Below are positions 14,140-23,022 of a stretch of DNA of 64,000 nt, in pieces. Numbering within the stretch: the first letter of the stretch is position 1; the number at the start of each line of letters is the position of its first letter. The translations under genes were made by a program, and so were the position numbers. Origin of the DNA: Sphingomonas hylomeconis. GTDB lineage: Bacteria > Pseudomonadota > Alphaproteobacteria > Sphingomonadales > Sphingomonadaceae. The notes below the pieces were generated by a model, which saw only the letters and a list, made by a program, of their open reading frames with translations, did no database searches and had not been told where the DNA came from. Location of the stretch: the NCBI RefSeq assembly GCF_025370105.1, contig NZ_JANQBK010000009.1:1-64000 (forward strand), in the 5' to 3' direction.

Positions 14140-17124
14140 TCAGAAACGCATCGTCGCGCCGAACAGGATCGTGCGGCCGCTGGTCGTATTGGTCATCATG
14201 CGCTTGGCGTCCTTATCGGCATATTGGACGAGCGGTTCGTTGCCGATGTTGATCGCCTCCAGCGTCAGCTGCAGCTGCGGCGTGACGTTGACATAGGCCG
14301 AGGCATCGAAGTTGGTTGTGCCCTTGATATATTCACCAATATTGCCGTTGCCGCCGCTGCCCCAGCGATACTTGCTGCGCATCGCCGCCGATCCGCGCAC
14401 GCCCCAGCGACCGGTATCGTAATAAAGCGTGGCGTTGGTCGACACCTTCGACAGGTTGGTCAGCGGCAGGTTTACCGGCGCACCGGAAAACAGCACGTCG
14501 GTCTTGCCGTCGGCGAGCGTCAGATTGCCGAGTACGCCCAGTCCATCGAACGGCGCGGGAAGAAAATCGAAATCGCGCTTGGCGGCGATCTCGACTCCCT
14601 TGATCGACGCGCCCGGCCCGTTCACCGGGCGCGTATAGTTGAACAAGATCGCCGGATCCTGGCCCGGCAACAGCAGCGACAGCGGAAAGCCGGTGGTGTT
14701 GTACGGCACTGGCGTCGTCTCGGTGGTGATGAACGACTTCATTTTCTTGTAGAACACGCCGATCGCCAGCGATCCGCGCTTACCATCATAATATTCGAGC
14801 GATCCCTCGACCGAATCGGCGATGAACGGCGCGAGATTGGGATTGCCCGCGCTGATCGTGCCACCGAAGGCGGCAACATTGATCGTCGCCGCCGCGCGCA
14901 TATCGCTCAGCGCGGCGCGGCTGACGTTGCGGTTGGCGCTGACCCGCAGCACCAGCGAGCGATTGAGATCGAAGGCAAGGTTGGCGGCCGGCAGGAAGCC
15001 GTCATAGCTGTTGGTGATATTCACCGGCGTCAACGTCGTGCCGGTCAGTGCCATGCCCGAAGAATTGAGCGACGTGTGATAGTAATGCAGCCCGAGGTTG
15101 GCGCGCACGCCGACCTCCCCCAGCCGTGTGTCGAGATCATATTGCACGTAAGCGGCAACGGTCTTCTCGCGCACTGCGTAATCGGCGCCCGCGATCGCGT
15201 TGCTCGCATTGACCGTGCCGCTGATGCCGAGCGCCTGATAGGCGCCGTCGATATCGGCGATGATATACGGCGTACGGCTGGTATATGGGATCACCCTGGT
15301 CGGCACCGCCGGGAGCCCCGTCTTGCCATCATAATTGTACTGAGCGCGGCGCTGCAGCCCGCCATTTTCGAAATGCTTGTAACTGGCCCCCGCCTTGAGC
15401 GTCGAGCCCTCGGCGATGCGCCAGGCAAGCTCGCCCTTGGCATTATAGAATTCGCTGTCGATGCCGTCGTCACGCGATTCGGCGCCCTGCACGGTCCATT
15501 GCGCCGGATCGGCCGGATTGAAGCCGTACGTGTTTGTCGGGTTGCCCCCGTTGATCCCGGAAAAGCTGTAGCTCTTCCCGACTGCTTCCAGATACACTTG
15601 GTCATAGGTCGAATAGAATTTCGAGCGCGACCAGCCGCCCAGCACTTTGACGCTCAGCGTATCGGTGATCTCGGTGCGGCCGTTGAGCGCCACCTGCCAG
15701 AAATCGGTCGTGTCGTGCGTGTTGCGGGTTTCGGTCCGCATATCGACACCATCGAAGGATGCCGCGACGATGCTGTTGTGCTCGTCGAACGTGACGTCGG
15801 TCAGGACCTGGGTGCCGGTGATGTCGTTGGCCGACACCCCATTGGTCCCCGCGGCGCCGAGCACGTCGGTCTCGCGATTGTTGCTCAGCTTGCCGTACAG
15901 AATGTCGAGCGTCACGTCGGTACGGTCGCTGGGGTGATATTGCAGCGCTGCCGTGATACCCAGTCGTTCGCGCTCGTTGAACCACGTGGCATAAGTCTGC
16001 GCGCGGCTGTTCCACACGCGGTTCGCGCCAGTGGCATTGACCAGCAGCGCACGGTCGGCGGCGGAGATATTGGGCCCGACATTCGCGGCGCGGAAATTAA
16101 TCTGCGACCAATTCCAATTACGATATCCCGTCTCGATCGTCTCTGCCTTGCTGTAGGCGACCGAAACCAGCGCACCGAAATCACCCCACCGATCCGATAC
16201 CAGCCCGACCAGCCGCGGCGTCAGCGACTTACTATATTGGTTTACCTGCCCTTTGGCCGAAACGACCGCGGTCAGCCCGGGATAGTCGAACGGCTTTGCG
16301 GTATGCAGCCCGATCGTGCCACCGATCCCGCCTTCATCCTGCTCGGCCGCATAGGACTTCTCGACCGTCACCTGATTGAACAGCTCGGAAGCGAAGATGC
16401 TGTAGTCGAACGAGCGCGAACGGCTCACGCTGCTGCGGCTGTCCAGCCCAGAAGCGGTGTTGGTCAGCACTTCCATGCCGTTGAGTTGCGTGCGGGTGAA
16501 ATCGGCGCCGAGGCCGCGCAGCGAGATCTGGCGGCCCTCGCCGCTGTCGCGAGTGATCGCCACGCCGGGGATGCGCTGCAGCGCTTCGGCCAGGTTCTGG
16601 TCGGGGAAAGCGGCGATGTCCTGCGCCACGATCACGTCCTGCGATCCGGTCGCCGAGCGCTTCAACTGCAAGGCGCGCGACAGGCTTTCGCGATAGCCCG
16701 TCACGACGATGTCTTCGCCGCCATTCTGTTCGTCAGATGCCACGGATGCCGTTTCGGCGGCATCCGCGGCTTGTGCGAAATCGGCGCGGTCCTGTCGCTC
16801 CAGGACGACGGTATCGCCGACGATGCGGCCATCGATCGCGGTGCCGGCGGTAAGCACGCGCAGCGCTTCCGCAGCCGGCATGCGGCCGCGCAGCCGGTTC
16901 GCCTTAAGGCCATTCAATTTGGCCGGCGAGGTTGCGACCTGCAGTCCGGTGACGCGCGAAAAGGCGAGCAATGCCTCCGTCATCGATTGGGCCGGCAGGT
17001 TGAAATCGAACTGGCGTTGTTTCGCCGACACCGTCGGCTGCGCCATGGCTGGCGACCAGGCGACGCTGGCGAGTGCGACCGAGCAGAACAGCAAATGCGA
17101 AAGGCGACCCGTGCGTATCATCAT
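14140..17124 (-). CDS. TonB-dependent receptor with STN signalling domain
   Basis: The start at 17124 follows a GGGGGT ribosome-binding stretch and opens a signal peptide (MMIRTGRLSHLLF...SPAMA); an adjacent ATG at 17121 is equivalent. The 994-residue outer-membrane receptor has an STN domain (about 30-105, FDFNLPAQSMTEALLAFSRV). A plug follows (about 140-260, DIAAFPDQNLAEALQRIPGV and SLRGLGADFTRTQLNG), then a long beta-barrel ending in a terminal Phe (FGATMRF). The plug signature is that of the large Caulobacter/Xanthomonas-type receptors. STN receptors signal through a FecR-like anti-sigma factor, and the FecI-FecR pair lies divergently 370 bp away. The substrate may be a phosphate ester (PhoD follows FecR) or a sugar (GH27 lies downstream). 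Both are inference. Confidence 0.93.
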   Translation of the reverse strand: MMIRTGRLSHLLFCSVALASVAWSPAMAQPTVSAKQRQFDFNLPAQSMTEALLAFSRVTGLQVATSPAKLNGLKANRLRGRMPAAEALRVLTAGTAIDGRIVGDTVVLERQDRADFAQAADAAETASVASDEQNGGEDIVVTGYRESLSRALQLKRSATGSQDVIVAQDIAAFPDQNLAEALQRIPGVAITRDSGEGRQISLRGLGADFTRTQLNGMEVLTNTASGLDSRSSVSRSRSFDYSIFASELFNQVTVEKSYAAEQDEGGIGGTIGLHTAKPFDYPGLTAVVSAKGQVNQYSKSLTPRLVGLVSDRWGDFGALVSVAYSKAETIETGYRNWNWSQINFRAANVGPNISAADRALLVNATGANRVWNSRAQTYATWFNERERLGITAALQYHPSDRTDVTLDILYGKLSNNRETDVLGAAGTNGVSANDITGTQVLTDVTFDEHNSIVAASFDGVDMRTETRNTHDTTDFWQVALNGRTEITDTLSVKVLGGWSRSKFYSTYDQVYLEAVGKSYSFSGINGGNPTNTYGFNPADPAQWTVQGAESRDDGIDSEFYNAKGELAWRIAEGSTLKAGASYKHFENGGLQRRAQYNYDGKTGLPAVPTRVIPYTSRTPYIIADIDGAYQALGISGTVNASNAIAGADYAVREKTVAAYVQYDLDTRLGEVGVRANLGLHYYHTSLNSSGMALTGTTLTPVNITNSYDGFLPAANLAFDLNRSLVLRVSANRNVSRAALSDMRAAATINVAAFGGTISAGNPNLAPFIADSVEGSLEYYDGKRGSLAIGVFYKKMKSFITTETTPVPYNTTGFPLSLLLPGQDPAILFNYTRPVNGPGASIKGVEIAAKRDFDFLPAPFDGLGVLGNLTLADGKTDVLFSGAPVNLPLTNLSKVSTNATLYYDTGRWGVRGSAAMRSKYRWGSGGNGNIGEYIKGTTNFDASAYVNVTPQLQLTLEAINIGNEPLVQYADKDAKRMMTNTTSGRTILFGATMRF

Positions 17125-17494
17125 TACCCCCAAAATTTTCGTCGATTGCGGGGAAGACGGGCGCGCCAAGCAAAACCCGACAAATTAGTTTAATTACTGT
17201 TCAAATGATTATTTGTTACCTTTTTAATACAGCGTGGCTAAAAAGGCATAAGTCAGAACATTTTACAGACTAAGATATAAACACAATGCCTTCCCTACGA
17301 TATTCAAAGCCTAATTCGTCCAATTTCATCACAGTATAGTCGCAGCTGTTTGCCGAACTTCCAGAATTAAACGCTAAAACGGGTGATTATAGGAATTTTG
17401 ACAACGGCAAGCCGTTTTGGCCACCGCCGCGCAATGCTCCGCCAGATTGTCACAAAGGGATCATAGAAGCACCGGACCTACCGTGCGGAGCTCC
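17125..17494. promoter_or_regulatory. AT-rich divergent promoter region, TonB receptor / FecI
   Basis: 370 bp between divergent genes. The half next to the receptor (about 17170-17400) is strikingly AT-rich (AATTAGTTTAATTACTG, TTTGTTACCTTTTTAATAC) compared with the GC-rich coding flanks. Both the receptor promoter and the sigma-factor promoter must lie here. I could not place a convincing -35/-10 pair or a PhoB box. GGAG before the sigma-factor ATG is its likely ribosome-binding site. Confidence 0.5.
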
Positions 17495-18034
17495 ATGCCT
17501 GTTTCCCTGCCCCAGATCGATGACCGCGAGAGCGACGTTCCGGACCAGGACTGGGAAACCGTTGCTGCCACGCTCGCCCGCTATGTGCGGGCGCGGACCA
17601 GCCGGCACGACTTGGTCGAGGACGTCGTGCAGGAAACGCTCGCGCGCCTGGTTCAGCAAGGCCGGCAACAGAAGTTGGTGAGCGTCTATGCGCTCGGCTT
17701 TCGCATCGCCGCCAATCTGCTAGTCGATCATCACCGTCGCGATCGCCATTATTCGACCGAAACGGAGATCGATCATGCCAGTGATGCGCCCTTGCCCGAT
17801 CGCGTGATCGCCGGGCGGCAGGAGCTCGCGGCGCTCACCGCGGCGCTCGATGCGATGCCGCCGCTGCGCCGCGACGTCTTCATTCGACGGCGACTGCAGG
17901 GCCAGAGCTGCGCCAGCATCGCGCGGGACCTTGCGCTCAACCTCAAGGCGGTCGAGAAACATATCACGCGCGGATTGGCCGATCTCCACCGGGCAGTCAT
18001 ACTGGCCAACGACGCGGGGAATGACGGCCGATGA
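17495..18034 (+). CDS. FecI-type ECF sigma factor
   Basis: Start at 17495 (MPVSLPQIDD) with GGAG upstream; the longer frame upstream is not protein-like. The 179-residue product has sigma-70 region 2 (RARTSRHDLVEDVVQETLARL, GFRIAANLLVDHHRR) and region 4 (ALDAMPPLRRDVFIRRRLQGQSCASIA with a helix-turn-helix). These are typical of iron-starvation-type ECF factors. It should direct RNA polymerase to the divergent receptor promoter when FecR passes on the signal. Its ATGA stop/start overlap with the FecR gene shows the two are translated together. Confidence 0.9.
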   Translation: MPVSLPQIDDRESDVPDQDWETVAATLARYVRARTSRHDLVEDVVQETLARLVQQGRQQKLVSVYALGFRIAANLLVDHHRRDRHYSTETEIDHASDAPLPDRVIAGRQELAALTAALDAMPPLRRDVFIRRRLQGQSCASIARDLALNLKAVEKHITRGLADLHRAVILANDAGNDGR

Positions 18035-19020
18035 CGCGTGAGACGCAAATCGCGGAAGACGCCGCCTTATGGGTCAATCGCCTCGACCAACCTGCGATCG
18101 ACACATCCGCCAGTCGCGCGTTCGATGCCTGGATGGCGGTGGATGTGGCGCATCGCGACAAGTTCACTGACCTGCAGGCGCTATGGCATTCCGACGCGCT
18201 GATCGAGGCGCTGCGCCAGACGGTCACGGCTTCCGCAACGTCCGACCTGGTCACGCCGTCCGTCACTGCCCCGCCGTGGCGGAAGCCGGTGGTTTGGCTC
18301 ACAACGACCGCCTGCGCGCTGGCGGCCACGCTCGTCATGCTGATCCCGTCGCTATCCCCAGCCACCTACCGGACCGGGATCGGCAATGGCCGATCGATCG
18401 TCCTCGCCGATGGGTCGCAGGTCGCGTTGAGCGGCAATTCCGAGCTTCGCGTGCGCGTGCTGCCGTGGCAGCGCGTGGCAACGCTGGTGCGCGGCGAAGC
18501 GTTCTTCGATGTGGCGCACGAACGCTGGCGCCCGTTCCTCGTGCGGAGCGGCGACACCTCGGTGGCGGTGCTCGGCACGGCGTTCAACGTCGACCGGCAG
18601 GACGCCACGCGCACCGCGGTTGAAGTGTATCGTGGCGCCGTGGCGCTCGACGCGGGCCAATCCGACAATCTCGTACTGCGCAAGGGCGACCGCGCTCGCG
18701 TGGTCGACGATCGGATAACCACCCAGGCGCCCAATCCCGCCGCTGGCGCGACGGCCGCTGCCAGACCCGACTGGACCGCAGGCTGGTTCGAAGCCTCCGA
18801 CGTCCCGCTGAGCGTGTTGATCGCCAAGGTCCAGCGCCATTCGGCCAAGCCGATCCGGCTCAGGGATCCGGCGCTGGCCGCGCTGCCAGTCAGCGGGCGG
18901 TTCCGCGTATCGAACCCGGCGCGCGCGCTGAACGCGATCCGCGGCGCCTATGCGCTCGATATACGCTACGGGCGCAGCGCGATCCTGATTGCCCCTTCGC
19001 GCGCCGACCAAGGCTCCTGA
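18031..19020 (+). CDS. FecR-family anti-sigma factor / signal transducer
   Basis: A 329-residue protein. It has an N-terminal cytoplasmic DUF4880-type region (EDAALWVNRLDQPAIDTSASRAFDAWM) and one membrane span at about residues 88-108. The periplasmic FecR domain follows (GRSIVLADGSQVALSGNSELRV, GEAFFDVAHERWRPFLVRSG, VLGTAFNVDRQ), then a C-terminal secretin/TonB-like short domain. FecR proteins hold the ECF sigma factor and receive the signal from the STN domain of a TonB receptor. It starts inside the sigma-factor stop codon. The PhoD gene follows after about 80 bp on the same strand and may be in the same regulon. Confidence 0.92.
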   Translation: MTRETQIAEDAALWVNRLDQPAIDTSASRAFDAWMAVDVAHRDKFTDLQALWHSDALIEALRQTVTASATSDLVTPSVTAPPWRKPVVWLTTTACALAATLVMLIPSLSPATYRTGIGNGRSIVLADGSQVALSGNSELRVRVLPWQRVATLVRGEAFFDVAHERWRPFLVRSGDTSVAVLGTAFNVDRQDATRTAVEVYRGAVALDAGQSDNLVLRKGDRARVVDDRITTQAPNPAAGATAAARPDWTAGWFEASDVPLSVLIAKVQRHSAKPIRLRDPALAALPVSGRFRVSNPARALNAIRGAYALDIRYGRSAILIAPSRADQGS

Positions 19021-19099
19021 AAAACGCGCTGCGCTGTCGGGTTTGCGGCGTGTGCCGCGTCTTCCCCGCACCGGTCCATGCCGGGAAGGACCGTGCCTG

Positions 19100-20662
19100 A
19101 TGACCGAGATCGATCGCCGCGACATGATGAGACACGGCGCGGCACTTGCGCTGCTCGGCGGCGCCCTGCCGGCCCGGTTGCTGGCCGCACCGCGCTTCAC
19201 GCGCTATCCGTTCACGCTGGGTGTCGCGGCTGGCGACCCGCTGGCCGATGGCTTCGTACTGTGGACGCGGCTGGCGCCCGAGCCGCAAACCCCCGACGGC
19301 GGCATGCCGGCGGTCGATGTGCGGGTGCGCTGGGAAGTGTCCGAAGATCCCGGCTTCCGCCACATCGTGCGCGCCGGCACCGCGATTGCCGAGGCACGCC
19401 TGGCGCATTCGGTGCATGTCGAGGTCGGCGGGCTCCGCCCACAGCGTCCGTATTGGTATCGCTTCCTGGTGGCCGGCGCGGAGGCGAGCCCGGTGGGCAC
19501 GGCGCGGACCGCGCCTGCAGCGGGCGCCCCGGTCGATCGGCTGCGCATCGCCATGGCCGGCTGCCAGGATTTCGAGATGGGCTATTATACGGCTTTTGCG
19601 CATCTCGCGCGCGAGCCGGACCTCGACCTGGTCTATCACTATGGCGACTATATCTACGAAATGGGCATTCGGACCACGCCCAGTCCGCGCAAGCATCTGA
19701 GCGCTGAGATCTATACGCTCGACGCCTATCGCCGTCGTTACGCGCAGTACAAGGCGGATCTAGACCTGCAGGCGGCGCATGCCGCGGTCGCCTTCGTGAC
19801 ATCGTTCGACGATCACGAGATCGACGACAATTGGGCCGGCGCCTTCGATAAGGACGGCAACCCGCCCGCGGTGTTCGCGCTCCGCCGAGCCGCAGCGTTG
19901 CAGGCGTGGTACGAGCACAGCCCCGTCCGCCATGCGCAGCGGCCGGGCCCCGACGGCGTGCGGATGTATCGCCGGTTCGACTATGGCAGCCTGGTGCGGA
20001 TGCATGTGCTCGACACCAGGTCCTATCGCAGCGATGAATTGTGCCGGCCGAACCGGCCTCGTGGGGAGCCCGAAGCCTGCAAGCCCGCCGATCGCCCCGA
20101 AAGGACGATGCTGGGCGCGGCGCAGGAGGCCTGGCTGGATCGCGGACTGGCCGGCGATGCGCGCTGGAACTTCGTCGCGCAGCAGGTGCTGATGATGCCG
20201 TTCGACTCGCGCAAGGACGGCGCCACCACGCCGGTCGTCGGCGCCGACAATTGGGGTGGCTATCCGCTCGCCCGGCAACGTCTGCTCGACGGTATCGACC
20301 GGCGCAATCTCACCAACGTCGTCATCGGCGGCGGCGACATGCATCAGCACGTCGTCGGCGCGGTGCCGCGCCGGATCGAGCATCTCGACGGACCGGCGAT
20401 CGCGACCGAATTTCACGGGACGTCGATATCCTCGAACGGAACGGGCGGGCGGCATTATCCGGGCGAAAGCCAGATGCAGTCGAACAATGCCAACGTCCGG
20501 CTGCTCAACAACCAGCGCGGTTATCAGCTGTTCACGGTCACACCGGATCGGTGGCACGCCGATGTGAAGGTGCTCGACCAGGTCGACACCCCCGGCGGCG
20601 CGCTCAGCACCTTCGCTCGATATGCCGTCGATCCGAGGCGGCCCGGGCCGCAGGCGGCTTAG
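19100..20662 (+). CDS. phoD: PhoD-family alkaline phosphatase/phosphodiesterase
   Basis: Start at 19100 with GGAAGGA upstream. The 520-residue enzyme begins with a twin-arginine-type signal (DRRDMMRHGAALALLGGALPARLLA), then the PhoD N-terminal domain (PFTLGVAAGDPLADGFVLWTRL). Metal-binding blocks of the metallophosphatase domain follow: AGCQDF, HYGDYIYE, FDDHEIDDNW and GGGDMHQHVVG. PhoD enzymes use Fe3+/Ca2+ and cleave phosphomono- and diesters in the periplasm after Tat export. It follows the FecI-FecR pair, so phosphate-ester uptake by the divergent TonB receptor is an attractive idea, unproven. The short non-coding stretch after it leads to a convergent TetR gene. Confidence 0.93.
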   Translation: MTEIDRRDMMRHGAALALLGGALPARLLAAPRFTRYPFTLGVAAGDPLADGFVLWTRLAPEPQTPDGGMPAVDVRVRWEVSEDPGFRHIVRAGTAIAEARLAHSVHVEVGGLRPQRPYWYRFLVAGAEASPVGTARTAPAAGAPVDRLRIAMAGCQDFEMGYYTAFAHLAREPDLDLVYHYGDYIYEMGIRTTPSPRKHLSAEIYTLDAYRRRYAQYKADLDLQAAHAAVAFVTSFDDHEIDDNWAGAFDKDGNPPAVFALRRAAALQAWYEHSPVRHAQRPGPDGVRMYRRFDYGSLVRMHVLDTRSYRSDELCRPNRPRGEPEACKPADRPERTMLGAAQEAWLDRGLAGDARWNFVAQQVLMMPFDSRKDGATTPVVGADNWGGYPLARQRLLDGIDRRNLTNVVIGGGDMHQHVVGAVPRRIEHLDGPAIATEFHGTSISSNGTGGRHYPGESQMQSNNANVRLLNNQRGYQLFTVTPDRWHADVKVLDQVDTPGGALSTFARYAVDPRRPGPQAA

Positions 20663-20699
20663 GCGCGTCGCGATGGGGCCTCGGCCCCGGGCCCGGCGA

Positions 20700-21395
20700 T
20701 CAAGGCAGCGCTTGCCGCTCCGCCGCCCGCGCGGCGCAGGTTGCGGCGAAGCCCGCCGCCATGAACCGCGCCATACGCTCCTTTACGGCATCGAAGTCGT
20801 TCGAGCGGCACAGACCGCCGGACAGTTTGTCGATCCGCCCGGTACGCCCAAGCGTCAGCATCAGGCCACCGGTGACGAAGTGATAGCCCCAAAACAGATC
20901 CTCACGCGGGCAATCGGGCAATGCCTGCTGCAGCAGATCGATCAACCGCAGCACGACGACGTCGAAATGCGTGTCCATCAATTCGCCGCCCCATTCCGCG
21001 GTGTTGCTGACCTGCGCGCCGAGCTGCCCGTAATTGCGCCAGCCGGCGTCACCCTGGCCGTGCAGGTCGAGATCCGCATCGAGATAGGCATGTAGCGCGC
21101 CCTCGACTGTGATGGTGCCGGCCGCCTCACGCTCGTACGCGTCGAGCGCGGCCATGCGGCGCTCGATCGTAACCGGCGCACGCCGGGCGATCACGGCATC
21201 GAACAGGTCCTTTTTGTCCTTGAAATAATAATGCAGCAGCGACTGGTGAACCCCGACCTGATTGGCGACGTCCTTCAGCGTGACGCCGTACAGCCCGCGT
21301 TTGGAAAACAGCTCCTCGGCCGCGTCGTAGATCTGCTCGATCGTCGCGGCACGCTGATCGGCCTTAGTGGTGCGCGGGCGTGGTTTCGCTGTCAT
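20700..21395 (-). CDS. TetR-family transcriptional repressor
   Basis: A 231-residue regulator with an N-terminal helix-turn-helix (IYDAAEELFSKRGLYGVTLKDVANQVGVHQSLLHYYFKDK) and a variable C-terminal ligand domain. The start at 21395 has a modest AAGAAG site. An alternative start at 21452 would overlap the stop codon of the ligase gene (ATGGCTAA), so translation may be coupled. It is the last gene of a four-gene minus-strand operon with an acyl-CoA ligase, an MFS carrier and a TonB receptor. The likely ligand is an acyl-CoA or the substrate of that pathway, and its operator may be the inverted repeat at 26674-26693. Confidence 0.88.
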   Translation of the reverse strand: MTAKPRPRTTKADQRAATIEQIYDAAEELFSKRGLYGVTLKDVANQVGVHQSLLHYYFKDKKDLFDAVIARRAPVTIERRMAALDAYEREAAGTITVEGALHAYLDADLDLHGQGDAGWRNYGQLGAQVSNTAEWGGELMDTHFDVVVLRLIDLLQQALPDCPREDLFWGYHFVTGGLMLTLGRTGRIDKLSGGLCRSNDFDAVKERMARFMAAGFAATCAARAAERQALP

Positions 21396-21444
21396 TGACG
21401 CTTCTTGGCGGACGACGGAGGGCGGGGCAACGGTCGAGGCGTGC

Positions 21445-23022
21445 TTAGCCATGCGCGGCGCGCAGCCGGATCTTGTCGATTTTGCCGGTCGTGGCCAGCG
21501 GCATGGCGGCCACGCGGATGATCGCATCCGGCATCCACCATTGGGCGATCCGCCCCGACAGTGCCGCGACCACCGCATCGTCATCGAGCTCGGCACCGCG
21601 GCGCAGCTCGATGACCAGCACGGGGCGCTCGCCCCATCTGGGATGTGCGCGCGCGATCACCGCGACAAGGGCAACCTGCGGCAATGCGCCGACGATCGTC
21701 TCGATCTCGCTCGGATTGATCCATTCGCCGCCCGATTTGATCAGGTCTTTGGCGCGCCCGGTGATGGTCAGCGTGCCGGCGGCATCGATCGTCGCCAGGT
21801 CGCCCGTGTCGAACCAACCAGCGGTATCCGTGGCGGACGCCTCGGTGCCGAAATAGCGCTCTACCGCGCTCGCCCCACGGACGCGGAGATGACCTTCCAC
21901 GCCACGCTGCTCCGGCAGCGCCACACCGTCCGCGTTGGTCAACAGCAGATCGACGCCCATCGGCGGACGGCCCGACGTGCCGGCACGGCGAACAGGGCTG
22001 TTGGCCGCGGTGACGCTGCCGAGCGGCGACAGTTCGGTCATGCCCCAGCTCGTCTGCACGACAACCCCCAGGCGCGTCTCGATCCGGTCCATCAGCGCCT
22101 GCGGTACCGACGCTCCGCCCAGCAGGATGCGGTTTAGCGAAGGAACGTCGCCGCCCGTGCGGTCGAGATGCTCGATCAGCCCGAGCCACACCGTGGCGAC
22201 GCCCGCCGCGACGGTCACCTGCTCGTCATTGATCAGCCGCGCCAGGCTTCCGCCATCCTGATCCCGGCCGGGCAGCACCAATTTTGCGCCGGTCGCCGGT
22301 GCCGCGAAGGCGAGCCCCCAGCCATTGGCGTGGAACAGCGGCACTGCGGCCAGCACCGCGTCGCGCGCCGTCAACCCGAGCACGTCGGCATGGAGCAGAT
22401 GGATCGTCTGCAGATAGTTCGATCGGTGCGTATAGCTGACGCCCTTCGGCGCACCGGTGGTGCCCGAAGTGAAGCAAAGGCCGGCAGGAGCATTTTCGTC
22501 GAACCTGCCCCACGTCATTGCCGCGCCATGCGCGTCGAGCAGTTCCTGTTGCGCCCATATCCTGGCCCGACCCGCATCGACCGCGCCGTGCGTGCGATCA
22601 GGCTCGTCGAGCAGCACGACGTGTTCAATCGTCGGGCATCGGGCGAGCAGCTCGGTGACCAGCGATTCCAGCCCCGGGCTGACGGCAAGCACGCGATTCT
22701 GCGCTTGATGGATCATGCCCGCCAGATGCGCGGGCGAGAGGCGTGGGTTGAGCGTATGGCAGACGATGCCGATGCCGATCGCGCCGTACCAGCATTCGAG
22801 ATGCGCCTGGCTGTTCCACGACAGGGTGGCGAGATGGTCGCCAAGCCCCAGTCCAAGCGCTGCGAACGCCCCGGACGTGCGGTTCGCGCGCTCGCGCAGC
22901 GCGGCATAATCGATCCGCCCGCCGCCACCGGTGACGACCTCGGCAGTGCCATGCCACTTGGCGGCGTGATCGAGGAACTTGTCGAGCGTCAGCGTATAAT
23001 TCTGCATCGCGCCGGGATTCAT
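21445..23022 (-). CDS. AMP-dependent acyl-CoA synthetase (AlkK-like)
   Basis: A 525-residue adenylate-forming enzyme with the AMP-binding signature FTSGTTGAPKGVSYTHR, the A5-type motif QTSWGMTELSP, GWFDTGDLATID and the C-terminal TGRAKDLIKSGGEWINPSEIE. The N-terminal part (FLDHAAKWHGTAEVVT, CHTLNPRL) resembles medium-chain acyl-CoA ligases such as AlkK. It should activate a carboxylic acid with ATP and CoA in the cytoplasm. It overlaps the MFS gene upstream by four bases and the TetR gene follows closely. The natural acid is unknown and may be released by the esterase encoded in the divergent operon. Confidence 0.92.
   Translation of the reverse strand: MNPGAMQNYTLTLDKFLDHAAKWHGTAEVVTGGGGRIDYAALRERANRTSGAFAALGLGLGDHLATLSWNSQAHLECWYGAIGIGIVCHTLNPRLSPAHLAGMIHQAQNRVLAVSPGLESLVTELLARCPTIEHVVLLDEPDRTHGAVDAGRARIWAQQELLDAHGAAMTWGRFDENAPAGLCFTSGTTGAPKGVSYTHRSNYLQTIHLLHADVLGLTARDAVLAAVPLFHANGWGLAFAAPATGAKLVLPGRDQDGGSLARLINDEQVTVAAGVATVWLGLIEHLDRTGGDVPSLNRILLGGASVPQALMDRIETRLGVVVQTSWGMTELSPLGSVTAANSPVRRAGTSGRPPMGVDLLLTNADGVALPEQRGVEGHLRVRGASAVERYFGTEASATDTAGWFDTGDLATIDAAGTLTITGRAKDLIKSGGEWINPSEIETIVGALPQVALVAVIARAHPRWGERPVLVIELRRGAELDDDAVVAALSGRIAQWWMPDAIIRVAAMPLATTGKIDKIRLRAAHG

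Noticed and set aside
14224..17193. 989-codon open frame on the plus strand
   Set aside because: It lies antisense to the STN-type TonB receptor, whose domains and signal peptide are clear. Its composition (Arg, His, Ala, Gly) is that of a GC-rich shadow frame.
17170..17400. Possible PhoB or Fur box in the AT-rich promoter region
   Set aside because: I could not find two matching half-sites of either consensus; the AT-richness alone is not evidence.
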